A stretch of 64,000 nt of DNA, taken from NCBI GenBank assembly GCA_963781495.1, contig CAWAFX010000002.1, positions 1,798,001-1,862,000 on the forward strand, in the 5' to 3' direction. This DNA comes from Mayfieldus sp963781495 (GTDB lineage Bacteria; Actinomycetota; Thermoleophilia; Solirubrobacterales; 70-9). The notes below the pieces were generated by a model. That model was not told the origin of the DNA. It worked only from the letters and a program-made list of their open reading frames with translations, and did not search any database. Positions 16,179-23,614 of this stretch are shown one piece after another (position 1 is the stretch's first letter; every line of letters begins with the position of its first letter). The position numbers and the translations under genes were made by a program.

Positions 16179-16395
16179 CCTCGGCTCCTGCCACGGGGCC
16201 GGCCGGGTGCGGCGCCGAGCGGGCGGGGGTCATTGCGTAGGCGGTTCATCGGGTGTCGGTTGGGGACTGCGCTGAGGAGGTCGAGCCCGGTCCGAATCAC
16301 GCTGATCTGTCGCTTCCCGCGACCTTGGAGGTCGGCTCGATCCATGCCTTTTCGCTGGTCGTCAATGTAGCCCCTGTTCGACTCGGCGGGTGCAC
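16179..16395. other. Intergenic region between two minus-strand genes
   Basis: This 217-base gap separates the glycosyltransferase gene from the coiled-coil gene. On the minus strand TACATT could be a -10 box. A 56-codon minus-strand frame (16175-16345) ends in an ATGA overlap with the coiled-coil start, but the encoded peptide is basic and featureless, so I do not call it a gene. No clear terminator. Confidence 0.4.
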
Positions 16396-17403
16396 TTATG
16401 CCTGCTTGCCTGCGCTCTTGCGCGGGCTGCTAGCGGGAGGGCTCTGCGGCGCGGCCGGATCGCCCTCGCCGAGCAGCTCCCGGTAGGCGACCAGGACTCG
16501 TTCTGCCATCCGCTGGGCCGAGAAAGCCGCGGCGCGCGGCCCGCCTGGGACGCGGGCCTCGGCGTCGCCGAGCAGCGGCTGGACCGCCTCCCCCCAGCGG
16601 CCCAGGTCGAACGGGGCGACCAGACAGCCGGGCATGCCGGCGACCGCGAAGGGCGCGATCCCGACCGGGGTGGAGAGGACCGGTACCTCGCAGGCGAGCG
16701 CCTCCAGCGCCACCAGCCCGAAGCCCTCGTACTCGGAAGTGACCAGCACGGCGTTGGCGGCGTTGACCCAGAGCGGCATCCGGTCGGGTTCGATCCCGCC
16801 TCCGGTCAGAAGCTCCGCCCCTGATGCGGCCGCCAGCTCGGCGGCGCGGTCGTGGCGCTTCTCGGCCCGCGCCGGGTTGGCGGGAAAGAGCAGGTAGCGG
16901 CCGCCGGGGTCGAGGCCCAGCTCGCGCCGGGCCTCCGAGCGGGGCAGGGGGCGGAAGCGGCCAAGATCCGGTCCACAGGGCAAGACAGCGGTCCGGCCCG
17001 CCGGCCGCGGCAACCCCGGGCGGCCGCCCTCGGGCCCGAAGAGCGCCCGCGAGACCCCGGCGCAGAGGTCGATGCCGGGCGCCAGGCGCCGCGAAAGGAA
17101 GCCGACCGTGCGGTGGCGGACGTCGGTGCCGTGGAATGTGACGACGAGCGGGTGGGCACCGGCGAGCCGGGCGCACCAGCCGGCGAGGCCGTAGTGGGCG
17201 TGCACGAGGTCGAATCGCTCGCCGCGCAGCCGCCGCCGCAGCCGCCGCACCGCAGGCAGGTACTGGCCGCGGCCGAGCGGGAAGCTGAACACCTCGACCT
17301 CGACCCCCTGCTCGCGGAGCGCCTCCACCTGGTCGAGCACCCAGCGCCCGCGCTGCGGGGTCGCCGCATCCGGGGTCAGGTTGGTGACGACGAGCACCCG
17401 CAT
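16396..17403 (-). CDS. Family 4 glycosyltransferase
   Basis: The 335-residue GT-B enzyme transfers a sugar from an activated donor. The N-terminal Rossmann half starts MRVLVVTNLTPD and contains FDLVHAHYGLAGW and VVTFHGTDV. The C-terminal donor half has EYEGFGLVALEALACEVPVL, the EX7E motif of GT4 enzymes. No signal peptide. The start is supported by a TACGCT -10 box 6 bases upstream. The acceptor is unknown, and no other envelope-sugar genes are adjacent. Confidence 0.9.
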   Translation of the reverse strand: MRVLVVTNLTPDAATPQRGRWVLDQVEALREQGVEVEVFSFPLGRGQYLPAVRRLRRRLRGERFDLVHAHYGLAGWCARLAGAHPLVVTFHGTDVRHRTVGFLSRRLAPGIDLCAGVSRALFGPEGGRPGLPRPAGRTAVLPCGPDLGRFRPLPRSEARRELGLDPGGRYLLFPANPARAEKRHDRAAELAAASGAELLTGGGIEPDRMPLWVNAANAVLVTSEYEGFGLVALEALACEVPVLSTPVGIAPFAVAGMPGCLVAPFDLGRWGEAVQPLLGDAEARVPGGPRAAAFSAQRMAERVLVAYRELLGEGDPAAPQSPPASSPRKSAGKQA

Positions 17404-17409
17404 CGGGCC

Positions 17410-17415
17410 AGCGTA
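17410..17415 (-). promoter_or_regulatory. -10 box of the GT4 gene
   Basis: TACGCT on the minus strand ends 6 bases before the ATG at 17403, again a leaderless arrangement. Confidence 0.5.
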
Positions 17416-17458
17416 TCCGCGGGTGCCGGCGCCGCCCGGCGTGGGGTTTGGCCTGCCT

Positions 17459-18130
17459 CTAGCCGGGCGAGGTCGCCGGAGCGGCGGCGGCGGTCGAGGT
17501 CGAGCCGCTGCGCTGGAGGGCGATGCTGGTCGCGACCAGCCAGACAGGCAGGGCGATGACCGGCAGGAAGACGACCCCGAACAGCAGCAGTACGCCGCAG
17601 ACGAACCCGAGCCATGCCAGCCAGCGAGGCAGGATGCCGGTTCGCCAGATCACGATCGAAACGGCGTCGATGAGCGCGATCGCTCCGAACATGCCCGGTA
17701 TCAGGATCATTCCGAAGCCGATCGACGGGATGAAGCGGGCGACGTCAGCCGTGTTCAGCGGCGTGCCCCCGAAAGACTGACCGGCCGAGACCGCCGCCAG
17801 GGCGATCGCCCCGGTCGAGAGCCCGACCGCGGCGAGAATCCCACCCCCGAGGGCCACATCCGTCAGCCTGCCTCCTGGTCCCTCGGCGGCGCGCAGCCGC
17901 TCCCGCAGCCCGGCGGCGAACCAGATCAGGAACAGGGCGCAGAAGGTCAGCACATAGGCGCCGATGATGATCCCGACGCGGTTTCCGTGTTTGGCATAGA
18001 AGGAAAGGACCTTGGCGTCGGGGTCCTTGTCGTCCGGGGTGTGGGTGGCCAGGATCAGGCCGACGACAAACGTCAGGGCGGCGAGATAGCCGGCCAGGGG
18101 AGTCCAGATGTCGCGCTTTGCCGTCTGCAT
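17459..18130 (-). CDS. Multi-spanning membrane protein of unknown function
   Basis: The 223-residue protein has about six hydrophobic segments, starting at LAGYLAALTFVVGLILA, with a short first loop (THTPDDKDPDAKVLSFYAKHGNR) between segments one and two, given here in part. A Thr/Ala-rich tail ends the protein. AAGGAG about 7 bases before the ATG is a standard ribosome binding site, so this gene is not leaderless. The overall layout resembles DUF4386-type proteins, but no diagnostic motif was found. Confidence 0.75.
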   Translation of the reverse strand: MQTAKRDIWTPLAGYLAALTFVVGLILATHTPDDKDPDAKVLSFYAKHGNRVGIIIGAYVLTFCALFLIWFAAGLRERLRAAEGPGGRLTDVALGGGILAAVGLSTGAIALAAVSAGQSFGGTPLNTADVARFIPSIGFGMILIPGMFGAIALIDAVSIVIWRTGILPRWLAWLGFVCGVLLLFGVVFLPVIALPVWLVATSIALQRSGSTSTAAAAPATSPG

Positions 18131-18149
18131 TCGAGGCTCCTTGGTAGGG

Positions 18150-18172
18150 GGCGGGGGAATTATTTCCCCGCC
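18150..18172 (-). terminator. Possible stem-loop terminator
   Basis: GGCGGGG and CCCCGCC pair over 7 bp around a 9-base AT-rich loop. It lies just downstream of the broken gene on the minus strand. There is no U-tract, so the call is weak. Confidence 0.35.
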
Positions 18173-18187
18173 GCCGGATGGCTCCGC

Positions 18188-18771
18188 TCAGCGGTGGACG
18201 GCGGCCAGCAGCGCTGCGTAGCTGCGCACCAGCGCCGCGCGCTCGTCGGCGATCAGCGGGCTCTGGGATCGCATCCGTCCATGACCCAGCGGTCGGAATG
18301 GCGCATCGCCAAGGTGCGCTCGGCCGCCCCCGCCCCGACCTTCCCCGCCTCGACCGAGTAGACGCAGGAGTAGACGCAGGAGTAGAGCGCCGCGATCGCC
18401 GCGGTCAACTCGAGCTCGGGCTTCGCGGCCCTCGGCCGGCAGCTCGCGCTGAAGCTGCCACCACTCGACCTCCAGCCGCGCCGCTTCGGCGGCGTCGAAG
18501 CTCTCGCCGTGTTGTTCGGCGACGAGCTCGTAGAAGCGCCGCGCCCGTCCGGATCGTTGCCGCTGGCCGGCGCCCAGAGCTGGTTTGCCCGCAGCACCAA
18601 CCAGGCGCCCCGCAGGGTGCGCGGCCAGGGCAGCACGAAGGCGTGGCGGGTGACCCGGATCGCGGCGAGCAGGAAGCGCGCCCACGGCGCCGGCAGTAGT
18701 TGACCCAGGTCGCGCACTCGAGACGGCCGATCAGGCGCGGGTCGAAGTCGCGCATCCGGGAATTCATACAT
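18188..18771 (-). pseudogene. Hypothetical protein gene broken by three frameshifts
   Basis: No single frame spans the gene, but alternating two minus-strand frames gives one coherent protein. It starts MYEFPDARLRPAPDRPSR, runs through RTLRGAWLVLRANQLWAPA, then shifts near 18540 to RRFYELVAEQHGESFDAAEA, shifts back near 18420 to LTAAIAALYSCVYS, and shifts again near 18265 to SPLIADERAALVRSYAALLAAVHR (in part). A small tandem duplication (gtagacgcagga twice, near 18359-18383) gives the YSCVYSCVYS stretch. Three shifts in under 600 bases suggest decay, though sequencing error is possible. The intact protein would be about 190 residues; family unknown. Confidence 0.65.
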
Positions 18772-18840
18772 GGCTCAGGTTCAGCACAACCGTGTCTAGA
18801 TCCGCGCGGGCGCCGGCCCCAGGATCGCCGCAGTCGAACT

Positions 18841-18847
18841 AAGGAGG
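18841..18847 (+). promoter_or_regulatory. Strong ribosome binding site of the pilin gene
   Basis: AAGGAGG lies 4 bases before the ATG at 18852. This near-perfect anti-16S match is rare in this window, where many genes lack any Shine-Dalgarno, and points to high expression. Confidence 0.7.
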
Positions 18848-18851
18848 CTGC

Positions 18852-19097
18852 ATGCACGCTTTGATCGGGTGGTTTCACGCCGCCGCCGTCCAGCGGCTAC
18901 GGGTGATCCGGGCTCTGCTGGAGGGGGAGCGAGCGCAGGGAACGGTCGAGTACGTCGGCCTGATCCTGCTCGTCTCGTTGCTGATGGTCGGCATGGTGGC
19001 GGCGATGAAGGGCTTCAACGGCAAGCAGGGAACCGAGCTGGCCGGCGTGATCGTCGAGAAGATCAAGCAGGCGGTAAACCAGGTCAGCTTCCGCTGA
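18852..19097 (+). CDS. Flp-like class III (type IVb) pilin
   Basis: The 81-residue protein has a basic leader of about 28 residues, then QGTVEYVGLILLVSLLMVGMV, the QG-x-x-EY plus hydrophobic stretch of Flp/TadE-type pilins cut by a TadV-like prepilin peptidase. Cleavage just before QGTVEY would put Glu at mature position 5. The remaining 35 residues form a short polar C-terminus. No Tad assembly genes (rcpA, tadA, tadB, tadC) are in the window, so it is an orphan locus that may use machinery encoded elsewhere. A hairpin follows at 19115-19144. Confidence 0.75.
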   Translation: MHALIGWFHAAAVQRLRVIRALLEGERAQGTVEYVGLILLVSLLMVGMVAAMKGFNGKQGTELAGVIVEKIKQAVNQVSFR

Positions 19098-19114
19098 TTG
19101 GGACGGGAAGGCGG

Positions 19115-19144
19115 GCCGCGCCGTCCACCCGGGGTCGGCGCGGC
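19115..19144 (+). terminator. Hairpin after the pilin gene
   Basis: GCCGCGCCG and CGGCGCGGC pair over 9 bp with a 12-base loop, 18 bases after the pilin stop. No T-run follows, so it may be a rho-independent-like or protective 3' hairpin. Confidence 0.45.
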
Positions 19145-19190
19145 ACGCGGCTCAGCAGGCGGTGCTACCCGGACATGCCAAACTCGCGCC

Positions 19191-19919
19191 GTGACCCCTG
19201 CGAGCCGCAGCTATGACCGCGCGCCGGCCGACCTGCGTCCGGTCCAGATCGAGCCCGGCTACGTCCGCACCGCGGACGGCTCGGCGCTGATCTCACAGGG
19301 CGAGACCCGGGTCATCTGCACCGCATCGGTCAACGACTCGGTCCCGCGCTGGATGGAGGGCAGGGGCCGCGGCTGGGTCACCGCGGAGTACGCGATGCTC
19401 CCGGCCTCGACCGGCGAGCGCAAGGCCCGCGACGTCTCGCGCGGGCGCCAGGACGGGCGCTCGGTCGAGATCCAGCGCCTGATCGGACGTTCGCTGCGGG
19501 TCGTGGTCAACTTCGCGGCACTGGGGGAACGCAGCGTCTACGTCGACTGCGACGTGCTGCAGGCCGACGGCGGCACCCGTTGCGCGGCGATCACCGGCGG
19601 CTATGTGGCGCTGCGCCTCGCCCTCCAGGGCCTGGTCGACGGCGGCCAGATCGAGTCGCTGCCGCTGAACGGGACGATCGCCGCGGTCAGCGTCGGGATC
19701 GTCGACGGGCGGGCGCTCTGTGATCTCGATTACTCCGAGGATTCCGAGGCCGAGGTCGACGCCAACGTGGTGATGACCGGTGACGGCGGCCTGGTCGAGG
19801 TGCAGGCGACCGCCGAGCGCACGCCGCTGTCGCGGGCCTCCCTCGACGAGCTGCTCGCCCTCGCCGAAGGCGGGATCACCCGCCTACGCGAGGAGCAGGT
19901 CCGGGCTGCCGCGGGCTGA
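19191..19919 (+). CDS. rph: Ribonuclease PH
   Basis: RNase PH trims tRNA 3' ends by phosphorolysis. The 242-residue product begins SRSYDRAPADLRPVQI and contains GSALISQGETRVICTA, GRGWVTAEYAMLPAST and GRSLR, all core of the family; the phosphate-binding Arg region RGRQDGRSVEIQRLIGRSLR is intact. The GTG at 19191 gives the normal N-terminus; the open frame upstream has no homology. The stop overlaps the rdgB ATG (TGATG), a common rph-rdgB pairing. Confidence 0.95.
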   Translation: MTPASRSYDRAPADLRPVQIEPGYVRTADGSALISQGETRVICTASVNDSVPRWMEGRGRGWVTAEYAMLPASTGERKARDVSRGRQDGRSVEIQRLIGRSLRVVVNFAALGERSVYVDCDVLQADGGTRCAAITGGYVALRLALQGLVDGGQIESLPLNGTIAAVSVGIVDGRALCDLDYSEDSEAEVDANVVMTGDGGLVEVQATAERTPLSRASLDELLALAEGGITRLREEQVRAAAG

Positions 19920-20563
19920 TGGCGGCCCGATCCGGCGCCGCCGAGCCGCCCTCGCTCCTGCTCGCGACCCGCAACCAGCACAAGCTTCGCGAGCTCGAGG
20001 AGCTGCTGCCCGGTGTCGAGCTGGAGCCGTTGCCGGAAGCGGTCGAGCTGCCGCCCGAGAACGGCGACACCTTCGCCGCCAACGCCCTGATCAAGGCCCG
20101 GGCCGCCCGCGCCGCATCCGGCCGCGGGGCGATCGCCGACGACAGCGGCATCGAGGCGGCGGCGCTCGGCGGCCGCCCCGGGGTGCGCTCGGCGCGATAT
20201 GCCGGCGAGGGGGCAACAGACGAGCAGAACCTCGCCAAGCTTTTGCGCGAGGTCGGCGAAGCCGGCGAGGATCGCCGCGTCGCCTACGTCTGCGTGCTGG
20301 CCTACGTCAACTCGGCCGGGGAGGCGGGCCTCTTCGAGGGCCGTTGCGAGGGAAAGTTGAGCGAGGATCCGCGCGGCTCGGGAGGCTTCGGCTATGACCC
20401 GGCTTTCGTCCCCGACGACGTCGAGGGTGATCGCACGATGGCCGAGCTCTCGGCGGCCGAAAAGCACGCGATCAGCCATCGCGGCCGCGCCGCGAGGCTG
20501 CTCGCCGACCATCTCTCCGTTGGCTTCGCCGACGGGGCGGGCGGCGGATCCGGGCCCGCATGA
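19919..20563 (+). CDS. rdgB: XTP/dITP pyrophosphatase (RdgB/HAM1)
   Basis: RdgB removes deaminated purine nucleotides (dITP, XTP) from the pool by releasing pyrophosphate. The 214-residue protein has the substrate-binding TRNQHKLRELEELL near residue 17, the catalytic/metal segment AIADDSGIEAAALGG, and GGFGYDPAFVPD, followed by SHRGRAARLL. It is coupled to rph upstream by TGATG and overlaps the CDF transporter downstream by 4 bases. Confidence 0.95.
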   Translation: MAARSGAAEPPSLLLATRNQHKLRELEELLPGVELEPLPEAVELPPENGDTFAANALIKARAARAASGRGAIADDSGIEAAALGGRPGVRSARYAGEGATDEQNLAKLLREVGEAGEDRRVAYVCVLAYVNSAGEAGLFEGRCEGKLSEDPRGSGGFGYDPAFVPDDVEGDRTMAELSAAEKHAISHRGRAARLLADHLSVGFADGAGGGSGPA

Positions 20564-21468
20564 TCCGGACCAAGTCCGACGCCGCCGGGCTCTCGGTCGC
20601 TTCCAATGCGCTGCTGATCGCGATCAAGGTTGCCGCTGGGGCGATCACCGGCTCGATCGCGATCCTCACCGAGGCCGCACACTCGCTGATCGACCTCCTG
20701 GCTTCGGTGATTGCGCTGGCCTCGGTGCGCAAGGCGGACGAGCCGGCCGACGTCGAGCACCCCTACGGTCACGAGAAGCTGGAGAACCTCGCGGCGGCGA
20801 TCGAGGGGATGCTGATCCTGATCGGCGCCGCGGTGATCATCTACGAGGCGACCCATCGCCTCGTCGTCGGCGCCCACATCGACACCCTCGGCCTGGGCAT
20901 CGCGGTGATGGCGGTGTCGGCGGGCACGAACTTCGCGATCTCGTCCTTTCTCGGCCGCCAGGCGAAGCGCTTCGATTCGCCGGCGCTGGAGGGCGACTCG
21001 GCCCATCTGCGCACCGACGCGTTGACCTCGATCGGGGTGCTCGCCGGGCTGGTCGCGGTCGAGATCACCGGCGAAAGCGCCTTCGACTCGGTTGCGGCGC
21101 TGGTGGTGGCGGTTGCGATCGTGGTCTCGGGCCTGCGGATCACCACCCGCTCTTCGCGGATCCTCGTAGATGAGGCCCTGCCGGCCGACGAGATGGACCG
21201 GATCGAGGCCGCGATCGCCGCCGCCCGGGCGCCGGAGATGGCCGGCTACCACCGGCTGCGGGCGCGCCGCGCGGGCAGCCGCCGCTACGTCGACCTGCAC
21301 ATGCAGTTTCGGGCCGGCACCAGCCTCGAACGCGCCCACGACCTGGCCCACGACATGCGGGCGGCGATCGAGGCCGAGCTCCCGGCCGCCGACGTCCTGA
21401 TCCACGTCGAGCCGGAGGAGTCGGTGCTGGCGCCGGGGGAGAGCCCCGGCCCGTACAGAGCGGGGTAA
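20560..21468 (+). CDS. Cation diffusion facilitator family transporter
   Basis: The 302-residue CDF protein exports divalent metals such as Zn, Co, Fe or Mn in exchange for protons. Six membrane helices cover residues about 10-210. Metal-site residues appear in AHSLIDLLAS (helix 2) and GDSAHLRTDALTS (helix 5), and the characteristic HPYGHEKLENLAA loop follows helix 2. A soluble C-terminal domain of about 90 residues contains the VDLHMQF strand. Coupled by an ATGA overlap to rdgB. Metal specificity cannot be assigned safely. Confidence 0.92.
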   Translation: MIRTKSDAAGLSVASNALLIAIKVAAGAITGSIAILTEAAHSLIDLLASVIALASVRKADEPADVEHPYGHEKLENLAAAIEGMLILIGAAVIIYEATHRLVVGAHIDTLGLGIAVMAVSAGTNFAISSFLGRQAKRFDSPALEGDSAHLRTDALTSIGVLAGLVAVEITGESAFDSVAALVVAVAIVVSGLRITTRSSRILVDEALPADEMDRIEAAIAAARAPEMAGYHRLRARRAGSRRYVDLHMQFRAGTSLERAHDLAHDMRAAIEAELPAADVLIHVEPEESVLAPGESPGPYRAG

Positions 21469-21475
21469 TCCCGGG

Positions 21476-21625
21476 CTACAGCGGCGGCAGCAGGTTCACG
21501 GCGGCGGCGATCCCGACTGCCCCCACGGTGACGCTGTAGCCGGTGTAACCGCCGACGCCGAGCAGCACCACCGCGATCATGCAGATCACGACGACGATCA
21601 GCCAGGATGCCCGCGCAAGTGACAC
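21476..21625 (-). CDS. Very small hydrophobic membrane protein
   Basis: A 49-residue frame from GTG 21625 encodes SWLIVVVICMIAVVLLGVGGYTGYS followed by a second hydrophobic stretch (in part), enough for one or two membrane segments, ending LLPPL. It is convergent with the CDF gene, whose stop lies 7 bases away, and divergent from the Roadblock-like gene. No family recognised; support is the strong hydrophobic pattern and gap-filling position. Confidence 0.5.
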   Translation of the reverse strand: MSLARASWLIVVVICMIAVVLLGVGGYTGYSVTVGAVGIAAAVNLLPPL

Positions 21626-21632
21626 GGCCCGG

Positions 21633-21638
21633 TATTTT
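21633..21638 (+). promoter_or_regulatory. -10 box of the Roadblock/TldD operon
   Basis: TATTTT, a low-GC hexamer in GC-rich sequence, ends 7 bases before the GTG at 21646. It likely drives the four coupled genes to 24966 as a leaderless mRNA. Confidence 0.55.
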
Positions 21639-21645
21639 GGCCCAC

Positions 21646-21996
21646 GTGCCCGACCTTCAGTCTGCAGTCCGCTCTTTGCAGCGTCTGATGGAGCTTTCGC
21701 CGGAGATGCGAGGCGGCGCGGTGCTCGAAGCCGGCAAGGTCCTCGCCGCCAGCAGCGACGACGACGGCTGGTCGCAGGCGGCGAGCGATCTGTTCGCCGC
21801 GGCCGACGAGGACGGCAGGCAGGCGGAGCAGGTCCACGTCGCCACCGAGGGGGGCGAGGTCTTCGCCCTGCGGGAGGGAAAGCTGACCGCCGTCGCGGTG
21901 ACCGAGCGCTTCGTGCTCGCCTCGCTGATGGCTTTCGACATGCGGGCCACACTGCGCGAGCTGGCGGCCGAGCTGACGGCGGCGAAGGACAGCTGA
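21646..21996 (+). CDS. Roadblock/LC7-like domain protein
   Basis: About 116 residues with an alternating helix-strand pattern like bacterial Roadblock/LC7 regulators: LQRLMELSPEMRGGAVLEAGKVLAASS, then a second half with VTERFVLASLMAFDMRATLREL (both in part). Such proteins often regulate small Ras-like GTPases or form dimeric scaffolds. The start at GTG 21646 follows a -10 box by 7 bases and lies 13 codons inside the longest frame. The stop overlaps the next ATG (TGATG). No GTPase gene is adjacent, so a partner is unknown. Confidence 0.65.
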   Translation: MPDLQSAVRSLQRLMELSPEMRGGAVLEAGKVLAASSDDDGWSQAASDLFAAADEDGRQAEQVHVATEGGEVFALREGKLTAVAVTERFVLASLMAFDMRATLRELAAELTAAKDS

Positions 21997-22232
21997 TGGC
22001 GAAGCCGCATCGCGTGATGATCGACCGGGTCAGCGGCTACGCCGACGAGGCAGCTGCCTTCATGCGGCGCCGACGCCATGTCCGCCGCCCCTTCGCGCGC
22101 GTCTATCGCGCCGACGGCTCCGCAGTCGACCACCCGCCCGAAACCGAGGCGGGGGCCGCGCTGGCAGATGCGGCTGAGCGCCTGATCGAGCTTGCCGGCG
22201 AGGGCAGCCGGCGCGGCGAGCGGTCGCGATGA
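21996..22232 (+). CDS. Small Arg-rich protein between Roadblock-like and tldD genes
   Basis: A 78-residue soluble protein with a central MRRRRHVRRPFARVYRADG segment and an acidic then basic tail. It overlaps the genes on both sides (TGATG upstream, ATGA downstream), so it is certainly in the tldD operon. No family is recognised. Its small size and position beside a TldD/TldE protease raise the possibility that it is a substrate or adaptor, but there is no Cys-rich or leader-core pattern typical of a modified peptide precursor. Confidence 0.7.
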   Translation: MAKPHRVMIDRVSGYADEAAAFMRRRRHVRRPFARVYRADGSAVDHPPETEAGAALADAAERLIELAGEGSRRGERSR

Positions 22233-23614
22233 CCGAGCTTCCCTCGCTCGAGCTGGCGCAGGACGTCGTCGCCCGGGCGCTGGTCAACGGCGGCGACTTC
22301 GGGGAGCTGTTCGCCGAGCGCAGCGCCGGCCTGCAGATGCGGATCGACGAGTCGCGGATCGAGGGGGTCCAGGCCGGCGGCGAGCAGGGGGCCGGGGTCC
22401 GGGTCGTCAAGGACGGCACCGCCTACTTCGCCCACGTCGACGGGCTGGGGGAGGACGACCTCAGGCGCGCCGCCGGCGAGGCCGCCGCGGCCCTGGCCGG
22501 TGAGCGCCGCGATCCGGTGCCGCTGCAGGCCGCCGCGACGAACACCCAGCCGATCGAGGTGCCCCCGGGCGAGGTTCCCGCCGAGCGCAAGTCGGAGCTG
22601 CTGCGTGAGCTCGACGAGCGCGGCCGCTCCCAGGGGGGTGAGATCAGCCAGCTGACCGTCGGTTACGTCGAGGGCCGGCGCGAGGTGGTGGTCGCCAACT
22701 CTGCCGGCACCTACGCCAGCGACGACCGCACGCGGATCAGGCTTGCGGTCCAGGCGGTGGCGAGCCGCGACGGGGCGGTCGAGACCGGCACCGAGACCCT
22801 TGCCGGCCACCGCGGCTTCGAGCTCTTCGACGGCGATCCGGGCCGGATCGCCGAGCAGGCTGCGGGCAAGGCGCTGACGCTGCTCGACAGCGATCAGGCG
22901 CCCGCCGGGTCGATGCCGGTCGTGGTCGGCAACGGCTTCGGCGGGGTCCTGTTCCATGAGATGACCGGGCACGGCCTGGAGGCCGACCACATCCAGAAGG
23001 GGGCGAGCGTCTATGCGGGACGGATGGGCGAGCGGCTGGCCGAGCCGCTGCTCAACGCCTATGACGACGGCGTGCTGGCTGGGGAGTGGGGGACCGGGGG
23101 GATCGACGACGAGGGGACGCCGTCCCAGAAGACGCAGGTGATCGAGGAGGGCAGGCTGACCTCGTTTCTCTACGACCGCCTGCGGGCCGAGGAGGAAGGC
23201 GCCGAGCTGACCGCCAACGGGCGCCGGGCCAGCTTTCGCGAGCTTCCGATCCCGCGCATGACCAACACCTACATCGCCCCCGGCGACGCCGATCCCGAGC
23301 AGATGATCTCCGAGGTCAAGCGCGGCTTCTACGCCGTCTCCTTCGCCGGCGGCCAGGTCGAGCCGGCGAGCGGTGACTTCGTCTTCGGGGTCTCGGAGGG
23401 CTATCTGATCGAGGACGGCAAGGTGACCCGGCCCTGTCGCGGCGCCACCCTGATCGGCAACTGCCTCGAGGCGCTGGCCGCGATCGACGCCGTCGGCTCG
23501 GATTTCGAGATGAAGAGCGGCACCTGCGGCAAGGGCGGGCAGTGGGTGCCGGTCGGGACCGGGCAGTGCCACGTCCGAATCCGCTCGATGACGGTCGGCG
23601 GCCGCCAGATCTGA
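22229..23614 (+). CDS. tldD: Metalloprotease TldD
   Basis: TldD forms a heterodimeric protease with TldE that degrades unfolded or modified peptides, such as microcin B17 and CcdA in E. coli. The 461-residue protein has the zinc motif HEMTGH (His243, Glu244, His248) in VLFHEMTGHGLEADH, preceded by the VVVGNGFGG strand. The C-terminal region with GNCLEALAAIDAVGSDFEM and GTCGKGGQ contains the cysteine that acts as third ligand in E. coli TldD. It is coupled by overlaps to the genes on both sides. Confidence 0.93.
   Translation: MTELPSLELAQDVVARALVNGGDFGELFAERSAGLQMRIDESRIEGVQAGGEQGAGVRVVKDGTAYFAHVDGLGEDDLRRAAGEAAAALAGERRDPVPLQAAATNTQPIEVPPGEVPAERKSELLRELDERGRSQGGEISQLTVGYVEGRREVVVANSAGTYASDDRTRIRLAVQAVASRDGAVETGTETLAGHRGFELFDGDPGRIAEQAAGKALTLLDSDQAPAGSMPVVVGNGFGGVLFHEMTGHGLEADHIQKGASVYAGRMGERLAEPLLNAYDDGVLAGEWGTGGIDDEGTPSQKTQVIEEGRLTSFLYDRLRAEEEGAELTANGRRASFRELPIPRMTNTYIAPGDADPEQMISEVKRGFYAVSFAGGQVEPASGDFVFGVSEGYLIEDGKVTRPCRGATLIGNCLEALAAIDAVGSDFEMKSGTCGKGGQWVPVGTGQCHVRIRSMTVGGRQI

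Noticed and set aside
16175..16345. A 56-codon minus-strand frame ending in an ATGA overlap with the coiled-coil/HhH gene.
   Set aside because: The peptide is basic and featureless, it has no convincing ribosome binding site, and the downstream gene has its own GGAG. Overlap of this kind arises easily by chance in GC-rich DNA.
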